This document shows, in pieces, positions 21,001-32,823 of a stretch of 64,000 nt of DNA (within the stretch, counting starts at the first letter, position 1; each line of letters opens with the position of its first letter). Made by a program: the position numbers and the translations under genes. Source of the DNA: Arcuatula senhousia (lineage: Eukaryota; Mollusca; Bivalvia; Mytilida; Mytilidae); the NCBI GenBank assembly GCA_963971305.1, contig OZ020305.1:6171001-6235000 (forward strand). The letters are read 5' to 3'. The notes under the pieces are model-generated. The model had not been told where the DNA came from. It was given only the letters and a program-made list of their open reading frames with translations, and did no database searches.

Positions 21001-21801
21001 TGGTATTCATCGTCTAATCTCGTAAAACAAAACTTCACACCTGCGTTTGTTAATTAATCATAGACTTAGGTAGACCACACTCAGCATGGGTTGATAAATC
21101 AGGTAATTATCAAAGACTATATAAAGACTGGAACCCTAAATACCGTCCAATGCCGACATTTAACATGTAAATACATGTATGTATAAAATTAACACAGACT
21201 TTTAAAAAGATTAACGTAACTTTTTTTATTCTATATTCCTTTGATTCCGTAATGTGTACTGATTGATTTTTAATTTGTGCAAATTAATCTCATATGTTCT
21301 CCTTTTGATAATGTAGCTAATTTTGCATTATTTATCATAATACTTTTTTTTTAAGTTTTCAAAGTTCAAAATTTCAATCCTGAATACAGGATATAAATAT
21401 CAAATATTAAAATATTATTTGAGTTAAAATAATTATTAAAAAGGGAAAATGCATGTGTTCGTTTGGTGTTGCTTTTGAATATGAATGTAACACATTTCCA
21501 ACGAAAAAAAAATCATATTTTATTGCAAATATCTTTATTTTTCCATAAAAAAACCAATCCATTCTATGCTAGCTAACGACTTAGGTTCCCCCTTGTGCGT
21601 CACTTCCGGTTATCTCGCTTGTAATCTTTTTCCGGAAATATCGTTGATTGGATTTTGAAAGGTGCGAATTTTTTCACTTCAAACACTTATATCTCCGTTA
21701 TTTGTGAACCGATTTTGATCGTATTTTTTGCATTGATCTTAGAAAAATAAAAACTTTTAAATAAGATGAAGTTGTTATGACCGTTTTAGTTGCACTTTAA
21801 A
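18048..21801. mobile_element. Inverted-repeat-bounded segment, or two solo copies of one MITE family
   Basis: TTTAAAGTGCAACTAAAACG at 18048-18067 is perfectly inverted at 21782-21801. The similarity continues inward for about 210 bases with divergence (for example TTCTAAGATCAA and ACAAGGGGGAACC-type blocks, at about 18260 on the left and about 21583 on the right). The enclosed 3.3 kb has no ORF above about 65 codons and no transposase motif. This is either one non-autonomous element with long inverted arms or two separate insertions in opposite orientation. A GTAG microsatellite lies at about 19598-19618. Confidence 0.6.
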
Positions 21802-22990
21802 TGAAATAGATGCAAATTTAATCATACAGGGATCTATAAGGTAGTGTAAGTTTATTCGAAGTGTTCACTTATTCCATATTCTTTCGTTTTTAATTGTAAT
21901 AGTCCCAGAGTACAGTATGTTTAATCCCGGGTGTTTAATAGTATGTGTTCGTTTTCAAAGGGACTGTAGCTATACCACTGCCTCCCCAAGTGTACGGGTA
22001 ACGATATGAGACAACTTCTTATTTAGTTGGTAGCGGCGATACCCGTGTCCTAAATAAGATTCCTGAATGTATATTTTTGTTATAAATCTTTTTTATAAAG
22101 AATACTTTGAAGAAGACGTCTGATATATCAGTATTGTACATTATAAAATATAAAATACATGCTATGATCCGACGGCACAAAAGAAGAGTTAGGCGACAAT
22201 TTGTTTTTATCCTTAATCTAGGTTTATTTTATTTGATCTGGTGTAACTAATTAGCTAAAAAGTCCAGCAAACCTCTAAAAAGGGTGCAAAAAACTTGTCA
22301 AAAAGAAAGAAAGAAAATCGGTAATAAAAGGTAGAATGATTTGGTCATTTCCATCACAACTGCATGCTTTTGTATTGGAAGTAGATCGAGTACCATGGCT
22401 AATTGTTTAATTGTTAGCTGTTTCCGTGGCTATTTAACCCAACTACATGTAAGCATCCACATGTAAAATATCGCTTGTCGTCAAGGCTAAAAATCTGACC
22501 CCTCCTCCTTTCTGAAAAAAACTTGTATGAAAATGACAGTATATATGGTTGTCTATTTTCTCAATGTCAACTTTCTGCGTTATTGGTCTTTAAGGGAAAG
22601 GGTAGCTGTTTTTCATATTTCAGCGTTAACAATAGTCTGTAGTTATATAATACCCTGAGGGTTGATGCATCAGAGAAAAGCCAATTTAGACTATGACAGT
22701 GAAATACAAAGATCTTTAGCTACTAGCATAAGTATCTAAAACTTGTGATCGTGCATATAAAATTATTAGTAATGAGTGTCCTTCTTTAAGGGTGAGGCAC
22801 TGTCCAATCCAACATATGTTGCCTTTATAACTGGACGGTTGAACGTTCCGTTCCGTCTTTCTCCGGATTGTTTTTTTTTTTCTCTTAGACATTAGAGTTT
22901 AATAGTATGTTATTACCTTCATTAATGATGCTTATAGAACTTCGTTAGCCGATTATATACTTTTTATGAAGCTTTTATAACCTATGGGAG
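21802..22990. other. No gene seen
   Basis: AT-rich intergenic sequence. No exon, RNA gene or repeat shared with the rest of the window was recognised. Confidence 0.5.
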
Positions 22991-23350
22991 CAACCAGTTG
23001 ATTTTTATGGTGGGTAGCTATGGATATTTTTTTTCGTCCTGCCTTTCTATTTTTCAGAAAAATTGGAGCCTGGATTTTTTTGTACGTCATCAGGGTATTC
23101 TGCTTAAAGGAGGGGATGGGAAATATGAAATACAGCGGGTGCTTTACCTTACGGTCAGGCGACCATTTGATTTTTATGGGGGAAAAGGGAATGGGGCTAT
23201 AAGGATGTTTATAGCATCCTGCCTTTTTATTTTCGCAAATAGGAGCCTGGATTTCTTTTTTTATTGACCATATTTTTCAGTCAAAACTACATCCTGCCGT
23301 TTTAGTTTTGATTTTTGGTATCCCGTCTTTTTACTTCTATTAAATTTCAC
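22991..23350 (+). repeat. Dispersed repeat Z, two head-to-tail copies
   Basis: Two successive versions, starting near 22991 and 23160, share TTGATTTTTATGG, TCCTGCCTTT, and GGAGCCTGGATTT. The reverse complement of 31530-31740 gives a third version with the same blocks. The 89-codon frame at 22998-23267 is a by-product of the repeat. Confidence 0.6.
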
Positions 23351-23626
23351 CATATCTCGGCAAAACCGAAATTATTCAGGCAAGGCAATATACCTGAAAA
23401 TAATTTTGTATACGGCGATCACAATTTCAAACATATATTTTATAGAGGAAATCTCTTTTAAACAAATGCAGAAATATGGACCCAATCTTTAGATCTTGTC
23501 ACATGCGCATTACATCGCGATTCTCAATTCTCCTAATTGTTCCCCATAAAATTTACCTGTGTATTGTCGCGTGTTGATGTGTACTACCTGTCGGCCATTT
23601 AAAATACACAAAGTATCCATCAGTTG

Positions 23627-24094
23627 AGGTACCAGTCTTGTATTGCAAGTTCTTGCGCGGGTGGACGTCAAAACATGGAGGCTATTAAAATATAGTGCCT
23701 TTTCCCTGAGTCGTTTGCAGCATTACTTTTCATGCATTTTTTCTAACTTTTGGCTTAAATTGAAGGTAAGACACCAAACTTTGACATCACTAACTTTTTG
23801 AAATGTAAAAATTGCATTATTAAATAAAACAGTTCTCATGAAAAGGGGGAATTTTTGAAATGGAAGTTAAAGTGAAAGTAGGAAAAAATCTATTTTTAGT
23901 TCAATTAACTGTGGTTTTCTTATCTTCGTGCGACTTTTTTTCGGACCACCCTTTAAAATGTTTTCTGACACTTCCTTTATTGAAAAAATATAGCAAAAGT
24001 TGTATTGAATCATTTTAAATATTTTTTAAAAAATTCCAAAAATCTCAGGTTTACTATAGAAGTCTATGGGAAAAACAATACAAGACTGCGACCT
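23627..24094 (+). repeat. 468-bp direct repeat, left copy
   Basis: It starts AGGTACCAGTCTTG and ends GACTGCGACCT, and matches 25345-25812 at all but one position. The left flank CAGTTG differs from the left flank of the second copy (CCTAAT), which fixes the boundary. Confidence 0.9.
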
Positions 24095-25344
24095 GATTAC
24101 TGGGATTTACAGTAAAGTTGAATATTAAATAAGTGCTTATTATCTGTTTTATTCTAAGGAAAATCATGTCTTTGAACACTTTATAAAGATTTTTTTTTAC
24201 TTTTTGCTTAATTTGTTTCAGCTACCCTTCAGTTTTTGCTATGATAGTACTTTTTGACCAAATTTGGACATTAAAATAGATTTTGTCTCTTTTATGAGAA
24301 CCAGTGGATTAAAATGTCTATATTTTTTATCTTTAGTAAGAATGACTTTATTGCACTGCTAATATGCAATTTAAACTGTCATATTTTATCCGGTGTAACT
24401 TTTTCAGCACTTTGCATATGTTCAGTTCAAACTAAGAAATGAAGGCTATTTTTACCTCTCCACACATATGGGAACTGTTCTGATTTTAAACATAATGACT
24501 TTCTAACCAAACAAATGGTGTGAAAATGTTCTAGATAAACTTTATGACTGATTTCAGCAAAAAAACTCCAAACAAATTCAGTATTTTTTTCTTTATGGTG
24601 TTTTGTGATGCACAAAATTTTTGCTTTTTGTATGCGATAAGTTAAAACTGCAATTTTACAGTAAATAAGACCACTTTCTCTTCAAGTCTGATAACCTTGC
24701 ACAATATGTTGGTGATTTCTGTCTTCTACACCTTCTTCCCATGTAACAACTCAAGTTTCATCAGCCTAGTATCTGAATTCCTTAAAAAAAATGGGCCATT
24801 AATGTATGCCTGGGGCACCAATTTTACCTGAAAAATCCTTAAATTGGTATATAAAATCCAATTGTATTCCAAATAATGTATTCTATTCCACATTTATAAT
24901 TTTTGTTACAATAATCTTGCCAATTTTGTCAGTTTCAAACACTTGATAGGTCTCCTTCTTATATTTGGATAAACAAGAGGCTCCAAGTTGTCTTTGTAGT
25001 AAAAAATGGGGTTCCTAACATAGTTTTACTACTTCAAGAACTTAAAACTGTCAATAAAAGAATATTTTTGCACTCAATCCATTACTAAGGTAGTATTGGC
25101 ATCACTCCAACTCACATATTCTATTTGAATATAACCCAACAAGGACAGAACAATAAAGTGTTCATTTTAAGTCAATATAGAGAAAACTGGCCAAAACCTT
25201 GAAGAGGGTACCCTTTTTAAAATTGTAATAAAAAAATCAATGAAAGCATTTTTGCTATGGTTTTTTCTTAATTTGATTGAAAAATGTATAAAGAAACAGA
25301 AAAACAACTTTATTTAGAATTATTAAATCATCTTTGATCCTAAT

Positions 25345-25812
25345 AGGTACCAGTCTTGTATTGCAAGTTCTTGCGCGGGTGGACGTCAAAACATGGAGGC
25401 TATTAAAATATAGTGCCTTTTCCCTGAGTCGTTTGCAGCATTACTTTTCATGCATTTTTTCTAACTTTTGGCTTAAATTGAAGGTAAGACACCAAACTTT
25501 GACATCACTAACTTTTTGAAATGTAAAAATTGCATTATTAAATAAAACAGTTCTCATGAAAAGGGGGAATTTTTGAAATGGAAGTTAAAGTGAAAGTAGG
25601 AAAAAATCTATTTTTAGTTCAATTAACTGTGGTTTTCTTATCTTTGTGCGACTTTTTTTCGGACCACCCTTTAAAATGTTTTCTGACACTTCCTTTATTG
25701 AAAAAATATAGCAAAAGTTGTATTGAATCATTTTAAATATTTTTTAAAAAATTCCAAAAATCTCAGGTTTACTATAGAAGTCTATGGGAAAAACAATACA
25801 AGACTGCGACCT
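25345..25812 (+). repeat. 468-bp direct repeat, right copy
   Basis: Same 468 bases as the left copy, offset by 1718. The right flank TGAGGATG differs from that of the left copy (GATTACTG). Near-identity implies recent origin or gene conversion. Confidence 0.9.
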
Positions 25813-25818
25813 TGAGGA

Positions 25819-26439
25819 TGAAGCGATTGATTTTCTTTTTGAAACAAAAACAAAAATAAAATAGTAACAAAGTTTACTTTATGATTTGTAAATGTTTTGT
25901 TCAGGTATGTACACAGTGAATTGTAAAATTGTAGTTGGTGAAGAAGTGTGTAAAATCGTCATCAATTTTTGTACCTGTTGACTGCATTGGCTTGGAATAT
26001 GTCAATTATTCAGGCCTACCGTGATAATTGAGCTGCAACATACGAGGAAATCAAATCAACTGCAATGACACGGCAAATGCATGAGAAATCCACTCATCTC
26101 AGTCAACTTATGGAGAAGGGGGTCCAGGAGTCTGAATTAAATTTTCATGTTGATTTTTAGCAAAATTGGCCTGTAACCCCCCCCTTTGGTTTTCGGGGGG
26201 GGGGGGGCTTGAATATTACCTTTTTCCTGGATTTTTTTTTGTTTGCTTTGCGTGCCATTTGTTTTGCAACTGCCAAGATTGATTAGCCAGATTTTTTTTT
26301 ACATTCTACATTACATTTTTTTTCTACGAAATCCAGAGCCAGGATTTTTTTTTTTTTTAGTCATCCCTTCCCCACTCTCACAGTATAAAGTCCGACTATT
26401 TTGAGTCTTTGCCAATCAGGTCATCATACATAGCATAAC
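25819..26439. other. No gene seen; G and T homopolymer tracts
   Basis: It contains a C-run/G-run pair at about 26178-26210 and several T-runs (about 26235-26360). No coding sequence was recognised. Confidence 0.5.
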
Positions 26440-26550
26440 TTGATCACATAAAACAGACTTGACCAAAAAACTTTAACATTGTGGACGCCGTCCGAAACAC
26501 CATACATAAGTCTCGCTTTTCGCAACTTTCATCGCAGGCGAGACAAAAAA
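26440..26550 (+). mobile_element. Solo right end of element family C
   Basis: It shares with C2 the stretch CATAACTTGATCACATAAAACAG-like lead-in, GTGGACGCCG, and the end hairpin GTCTCGC...TCGCAGGCGAGAC (26513-26544 region). No left end or tandem core is present, so it is a fragment. Confidence 0.65.
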
Positions 26551-26974
26551 ATTTAAACTTTGCTGCATGCTAAATGATGGTCGAAACAATTATGCCGTCT
26601 TGGAAGCCTTTTACAATTTTTGATGTTTGGCATCTCTGGGGATCTTTAAAAAAGTCCAAATGACAAAAAAACAGAAAGACGTCATGATTATCTGGATTAG
26701 CTAAACGAGGTTCATTCGGGAAATCTTATATATGCACCCAAGACATATAGACTGGTCAGCTTGCACTATACACAAGACCATGCGGAAGAAAAATAATCGT
26801 GCAAAAAATAAAGTAAAATAAAATTAAGAAACACTGACAGCACATATATTATTCACTGCATGGCCTACTGTTGGTCCAACGATCATCGTGTCCATGCGGG
26901 TTTTGAGATGCATGTTATTTTCAATTGCAAGGCATATGATATGAAATGATAAATATATTACATAGTAAGAAGCA

Positions 26975-27215
26975 ATGGGGTACCAAAGGGGCATCCGAAT
27001 ATCAAAAGTCCGAAATTTCGAAGAGAACCAGAGAACGAAAACGATGAAGACCACACAGAGAAACAACATAAAATCACAAAACAGAAACAGCTGAATGACA
27101 ACTACTAACACAAACTCAAGTTGTAACAAGAGTGAACTCAGAGCGGTTCATGCCTGCTATTGCACACCCATCGTGTCGCCAATTGTCCATTCAGTAAGTC
27201 AAATCCGGCGAAGAA
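26975..27215 (-). repeat. SINE-like dispersed repeat W, copy 1
   Basis: Read on the minus strand, this aligns in order with 28085-28390. The matching blocks are a GGATTTGAC block, a GAACTC/GAGTTCA block, a TTTTGTG...TTTATG block, and a final ATGCCCC-TTGGTAC-TTGCTTCT block. It is moderately diverged. The 101-codon minus frame over it is not a gene. Confidence 0.55.
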
Positions 27216-28084
27216 AGAAAATGCAACAAAGCCCTATGACAATCCAACATCTGCACTCATCTGTGAGATAGAAATCCAGTATTTATCTATGAGCTCATGA
27301 TGTCTCCTGTAATATCACTTAAGCGAAGACAACAACCTAGGAGCAACATAACCTTGTGTCAAAAATTTCTAAGGAAATAGATGTAATTTCCACAAGCTCT
27401 GGAATAGAATAGAACAAGGCGTCGACACAGAATATTTTTTTCATTATTGGCATGATTTTACATGGCAGAAATTCTTCTTCAGAATATTTTTTTCTAACCA
27501 TCTGCTGTCAAAGTATTTTTTTTATCTATTAAAAATAATTTTGAGAATATTTTTTTAGAAAAAAAACCAAGTCCCTACTTCAAGTTAAATGGTCGGTCCC
27601 TAAGGTAATTACCGGTAATACTATTAAACTAATCATATAAAACAGATTTTTTAGATCCCATCTAGGGACCATAACTATAAGTGCATGATTTCAAAATGCA
27701 ATTGATTCATAAAGTGACATATGTCGCGTACACTTATTCCACATCTTATTATTTTCTATATACATGTATACATATAATGTCGTGCAGCGACGTTCAACCA
27801 TTTAAATAGACAGGTATGACACTATTTATATTCTTAGTCGTCCAGCTCATTGGCATGCCATCGCCTGTGTTGAACACTGCAGGTATCAGGTATCGCTCTA
27901 TCGTTGCCCCACTGTACTGAGCAGAAATATTGAGTACAATATTCAACTAGGGTAGTCCTTTAATCTGTATATTGCCTATACCATGAATACAGGTGTTCGA
28001 AAGTTCATGTTTATTGTAAAATTCAATTAACAATATTATTTTGACAATAAACAACAGCTAATTAATATGCATGCACAGGTAGAA
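27216..28084. other. No gene seen
   Basis: AT-rich intergenic sequence with T-rich runs at about 27430-27570. The TGTCGCGTACACTTATTC repeat fragment lies at 27721-27760. Confidence 0.5.
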
Positions 28085-28390
28085 ATTCCTTGCAAAAAGA
28101 AGCAAAGATGTACCAATGGGGCATTCCAAACTCAAAAGTTCAAAAGACCAAATTATAGGCGAAAGGTTACCAGCAAACATAAAATAAACAAGCAGCACAA
28201 AACGTGCATAAAAACCAAAAAAAAGTAAAAAAGAAAACGGTCTGACAAGTTCAAGTCGGTACGAGATTGAACTCCGATCACTGCTTCGAAAGAATACGCA
28301 GCTCCTGTCCATTGCAACGCGCCCGTCGCGTTGATAGTGGTCAGCGTGTCAAATCCAGTAAAGAAGTACAAATCAAAGAATACTTCGAAC
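28085..28390 (-). repeat. SINE-like dispersed repeat W, copy 2
   Basis: Better-preserved copy, with GC-rich GGATTTGACACGCTGACCAC and GCGACGGGCGCGTTGCAATG blocks at the head and ATGCCCCATTGGTAC near the tail. The head has the look of a promoter-bearing 5' region, but I could not assign Pol III A and B boxes with confidence. Confidence 0.55.
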
Positions 28391-28603
28391 ATATTTAGAT
28401 AATTAAACACATAAATCCCGATACTATATGCGTTTTTCGTAAAGTTTCTTTCGTATAAATCTTGAATTGGAAAAAGAGTTTAAATATAATCGCATTCTTT
28501 CGATCCCAAGTTTACTGTTACATCTTTTTCTGTTACTAGCATATCTAGAACATACACGCTATGTTTTATTTTCTTATGCATTTTTGTGTAGATACAAATT
28601 TCC

Positions 28604-28876
28604 GTGAAGCCTTTCTCAGAAACCGTTCATTGGAATGATGTGAAACTATACAGGATGGTTCAGTATGACAAACTATACGTCCCTCGCGACTTTCAAAACC
28701 TGTTGGACTTCAACTTTCTGTTAAGGGGAAGCGGGGGCATCCCTGTCCCAGGGAAACATTCTTTCTTTATTGTTAAAACTAAAGGAAAAAGAAAGGCCAC
28801 AAAACTATTTCTTTATTCATGTACAAAGTGGAATTATGTTAGCTGTTCTAACTTCTACGGAATTGTCTGTGTCTAA
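28604..28876 (+). CDS. Unidentified 90-codon ORF, possible terminal exon
   Basis: The frame begins at an ATG at 28604 but is open a few codons further back to an acceptor-like TTTTTGTGTAG at about 28591, reading IQISVKPFSETVHWNDV. It continues through VPRDFQNLLDFNFLLRGSGG and a basic KTKGKRKATKLF patch, with a stop at 28877. AATAAA lies about 55 bases past the stop. Base composition is less AT-rich than the flanks. I do not recognise a family. It may be the last exon of a gene, a transposon-gene fragment, or chance. Confidence 0.3.
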   Translation: MKPFSETVHWNDVKLYRMVQYDKLYVPRDFQNLLDFNFLLRGSGGIPVPGKHSFFIVKTKGKRKATKLFLYSCTKWNYVSCSNFYGIVCV

Positions 28877-28989
28877 AAAGTACCTGACTTTTAGTATTGT
28901 AAAAAGTATAATTGTTTATGATACAACTTAATAAATATTTTAACCAACGTCACATACATAGATCTAAAACAACGCAGTCTTCAAACCAG

Positions 28990-29635
28990 TATGCCCCGCA
29001 AATATTGCACAAAAAGGAGTATATAAAGGATAACAAACTTTCGGCGTCCTGATTAGACAAATCTGCCACCGTAAACTCATAGTTGGGGTGGGGTTGACTT
29101 GAACATGAAAATACAAGGGGTTTCATTTCTTCTTCAAATTATCCACAAATTATCTACAAATATTATTATACCGACGACTTGTATAAGGACCTGAAATCAT
29201 TCATAATTTATTGACATCAACCACGGACATTAAATTACCTATTTTGTGTCTTGAAAATTTGCAATTTTACATAAATAAAATATCTATGGGACCAAAGTCT
29301 TGTGATTCGTACATGCATTATATAATACAAATCTCCAGAAAGTTAAAAGTAAGAATATCAAATAAATTCAGAAATATTATATAGACCCAAACTCTCCACA
29401 GTTCTAACGGACGCGCCACTTCCCGTATATTTTAATAAATTGGAAGTTACTTCCAAAGAACGTAACCTTCTCTCTTTAGTCTTGAGAGCAATCATTTACT
29501 AGAATTTCTTAAAGAAATGTTTTTTTTTAAACTCATTCTTTATTGTTTTAAAATAATAATTTCATTAAAAAAAAACACAAAAAACGGAACAATGGAAACA
29601 ACAGAACAAACTTTTTGTGTGAATTCTGGGTAGCC
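28990..29635. other. No gene seen
   Basis: AT-rich intergenic sequence. No feature was recognised. Confidence 0.5.
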
Positions 29636-30600
29636 TTAAAGGGAAAATTCACGAATTTTGACTTATGGTCTTAAATGATAGAAAATGTCATCAAAAACAT
29701 ATATCCAAATTTTTTTCAAAAAATTCTTATTTATAACAGAGATATTTGGCATTTTCTGATTTCAAAAGTAACTCAGTGACGTCAGTGAGATGGTCTTGAG
29801 TGCATTGTGGGATATGACCGGAAATCTGTGTATTACATCTTTATCCGATTAACGCTATATAATCAATATCGATAATGTAATTAATAAAACACAGTGGTGA
29901 CGCGTGGTCTAATTGGTAAACAAAAGAAAATATTTAATAACGATAAACCGATACGCATTCACATAATTATTATGAAGATTTCTTTCAAATATATAGTATT
30001 TTTATCATTATTTGGGAACAAAATTTTTAATTAATGATCTTTTTAAACATCAATATTAAATAATTAAATCATGATAATAATTAAAATTCTACTACATAAT
30101 TCTAATCTTACCCATAAATTACTCTATTTTAATTTACATCGTTAAAATGATTTGAAAATTTTCCCTTTCATATGATAATCACGCTATTTAAAACAACAAG
30201 GTGTCACCTGGCCAGACATCCCAGGTGTTAATTGCAAATTGTCGATTACGTAATTTGCCCCAGGTAAGAATTTTGTATATTCCATGTGAACCTTTTCCCC
30301 GGCCTTTTAATCTCATTAGACAGCTATTAAACTGATTAACTGATCATTGAAAGGCTATCAGTTTAACGGATTAATTCAAATCAATTAAGCATGTCTAATA
30401 GTCACCTCATAAAGATCAAAGAAGAGACGGTGATCTTTAGCTTGGTATTACCTTTTCTTAGACTCTTTCGTCTCCTGATTGTTAAACGGGGTTTAATAAG
30501 GTTTTTGGTTTTGTAAAAGATTAATCGTAATTTCGAGAGAATGAGAAAAATAATTGCTATATAATAAACTTTGCACCAATGTCCCTTCTAAATATTTGTA

Positions 30601-31367
30601 ATGTCTGATTACATGAGTGACGTGTCTGCTAGCAGCTTTAGTTCTGCAGATATGGTCGAATTGGGTCAGGAAGGGCATCAACTTGAACCAGAATATACGG
30701 AGGAAGAAATCCGGTAGATAGAAGAGTTGGAGATAAATCGCTAGACTGAATTTCAAAGCAACCCAATTTGACACTCAATAGTGCAAATGTTCCGATTGCT
30801 GTGTGCCAATGCCCTTGCTCGCAGAATGCCTATGCTGCCACGAGTTTACATTATCTTCGATCCTGGTGCAACCACGACTTCAAGACAGTTTGTTTAAACC
30901 CTGTTGTGTTGAAAACTAGTTATATTAGTTTCTTGTGGTACAAACGCCACCGGGGGAGAGCACCAGACGTCCTATTTAATAGGTATATGAATAGACGTGT
31001 CCTTTTTTTCAGAGTGATTGCCGAAGATTTCACTGATTGAAAACATTGAGTTTTTTCTTGAACCATCAAACAAAAGTTATATATATTCTTAGCCAACAAA
31101 AAGTTACAGTACAAAACAAGGAAGTAATAATGTAAAGGCAAGGTAACTTTAGATACCACTTTTTAAAATACATGCAGCCAGAGCAGACTTATGGCATACA
31201 GACAGTTTGTATGTTGGGTCAGAACATGTCTACCTTCACCTTTAGGAAGAAAACATCGTGTTGTGCTGCCAGCTTGTGTTGTGTCTGTCATCAGAAAAGA
31301 ATTTCCTTCTGCAGATGGACAATACGAAGGATTTAGAGAGTGTATTAGTGACACAGACTCTGAATAG
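30601..31367 (+). pseudogene. Decayed P2X7 intracellular-domain-like gene
   Basis: Three pieces in three registers recall the zinc-binding 'ballast' domain of P2X7 receptors, found in many stand-alone molluscan proteins. Piece 1 (from 30601) reads HQLEPEYTEEEIR and then hits TAG at 30715. Piece 2 (from 30782, another frame) carries the cysteine cluster CKCSDCCVPM...AECLCCHEF; the codon before it is TAG, where family members usually have Trp. Piece 3 (from about 30867, third frame) reads NHDFKTVCLNPVVLKTSYIS. A GT-AG-like gap (about 30982-31173) leads to AYRQFVCWV, RVVLPACVVSVIRKEFPS and a C-terminal stop ending at 31367. At least two frameshifts and several stops make it non-functional. The family assignment rests on remembered motifs, and I am fairly sure of it. 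Confidence 0.75.
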
Positions 31368-31529
31368 ATTTTCCTTCAATGACTTGTACTTTTTTAAATA
31401 GTGGTGACACTAAGCTTAGTTAAAACTTGTTTTCCATTGATAACTTATAAAATGTATTAGCATAACCTCATACAATCTCATTTCATCTTTTATTTGTGTG
31501 TTTTTTTGTTGTTGTTGTTGCTGATTATA

Positions 31530-31740
31530 AGGGGGCGACCATTGGATTCTCATGGGAGGACTATTGTGAAATTAAAAATAAAAAGGCAGGATGTCAAAAA
31601 TCAAATAAAAAGGCATGGTAGGATATTGTTTTTGGCTGAACATTTATAGTTAGAAAAACATCCAGGCTCCAGTGTTCTCGAAAATAAAAAGGCAGGACGA
31701 AGTAAATATATATATCTAAAGCCCCCCATCCTAAAATAAT
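31530..31740 (-). repeat. Dispersed repeat Z, third copy, inverted
   Basis: Its reverse complement contains TCCTGCCTTTTTATTTTCG, GGAGCCTGGATG and CATCCTGCCTTTTTATTT, as in 22991-23350, followed by GGTCGCCCCC at the edge. Confidence 0.6.
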
Positions 31741-31969
31741 CAAATATTCTCACTTTCATACGAAACGCAAGATCTAAATTATTAATTTTGTATTGACACT
31801 TTTATTTTTACTGTACATTTCGCATTCTCAGTTTACAGTGGAGCCGATCTGACATTTTAAATTTTAGAAACGGGCGTCAGACAAAGTTTAGAGTTTGACA
31901 CGTAGAACTTTTTTACATTGATTTGATAAGTTTATAAGATTCTAAAGTTGTTGGTGTGGTTGTCTATCT

Positions 31970-32042
31970 TATGCCCCATCTATGAAAGAAGGAGTAGGAG
32001 GACATATAGTGTCCGGTTCTGTACGTCCGTCCGTACGTCCTA
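31970..32042 (-). mobile_element. Solo end of element family A
   Basis: The reverse complement of this stretch matches the right end of element A (9890-9948), sharing TATGCCCCATCTA, ATATAGTGT and a GTCCGTCC-type tetranucleotide stretch. There is no tandem core. Confidence 0.6.
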
Positions 32043-32593
32043 ATGTTTGAAAATCGGGCATTATGTCTTTTGGATATATTATTGTTGTGGTATATACTCA
32101 TACGGCTGTCTACATGAAGGTAACACGAAGCGTTTTCTGTATAGTGTGATTTTTTGTTTTACTTTTTAAAAGAGAAATGTAAAAAAAAAACCTGAAGAAG
32201 AACAATTTCACTATTTTTACACAGATAAAGATGTCGAAAAATCAAAGACACGAGTGATAAATTGTAGGTCTTCCGTTGTACTTTGTAATAAATAATTAAC
32301 AGAAACAAATTATCTCTTTTTCTGTCATAAACCATTACACTACCACCTGTTAATTACCATCCCCGGGAAGTAAGTAATACCTGGGAGTGTCACAAGTTTA
32401 AATACGTTGCCCCCGACTGTGAATTACTATGTTCGTATAGGTAAAAATAATATTATCTTCTATATAATGAACGTTAAAGAAATCCTTTAAAGATAAAAAA
32501 AAATACATTTGCGATTTTTTAAGGAATGCATAGGGAATGGATACAAAAATGAAGAAAAAATTGTTGTCTGTTTTAAAATGTATATTTATAGAA

Positions 32594-32700
32594 GAAAATG
32601 AGATGTGGAATAAGTGTACGCGACACAACCTACATTATAAATGTATATTTTAAATATCCACAATGGAAAACAGCCAGCAGCCTTCAATGTGACCAGCGGT
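32594..32700 (-). repeat. Dispersed repeat fragments
   Basis: The complement of TGTCGCGTACACTTATTC (shared with 27721-27760) lies at 32594-32632. At 32669-32700 is the AACAGCCAGCAG...CAGCGGT block shared with intron 8 (1561-1592). Confidence 0.55.
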
Positions 32701-32823
32701 CGCTGCTCGCTGTTTTTCAATTGGCCCCTGGATTGAAAATAAAATACATATGATTCAAGCCCAATCCCAAAGTGCATTGAAAGACCCTCTTCTTGACAAA
32801 AAACAATTAACACATATTCGACT

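Larger units (their letters stand above)
23627..25812. mobile_element. LTR-like element: two 468-bp direct repeats around a 1250-bp interior
   Basis: 23627-24094 and 25345-25812 are identical in length and differ at only one base that I can find (C at 23927, T at 25645). TTGAGG occurs at the outer left edge (23624-23629) and again at the outer right edge (25813-25818 region), as a target-site duplication would. The termini are not TG...CA, no clear primer-binding site or polypurine tract was found, and the 24095-25344 interior has no significant ORF. It could be a non-autonomous terminal-direct-repeat retroelement or a recent segmental duplication. Confidence 0.6.

Noticed and set aside
22998..23267. 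89-codon ORF
   Set aside because: It coincides with dispersed repeat Z, whose other copy at 31.5 kb is not open.
26824..27129. 101-codon hydrophobic ORF on the minus strand
   Set aside because: It overlies SINE-like repeat W. The hydrophobicity comes from T-rich sequence, and the copy at 28.1-28.4 kb has a different frame structure.
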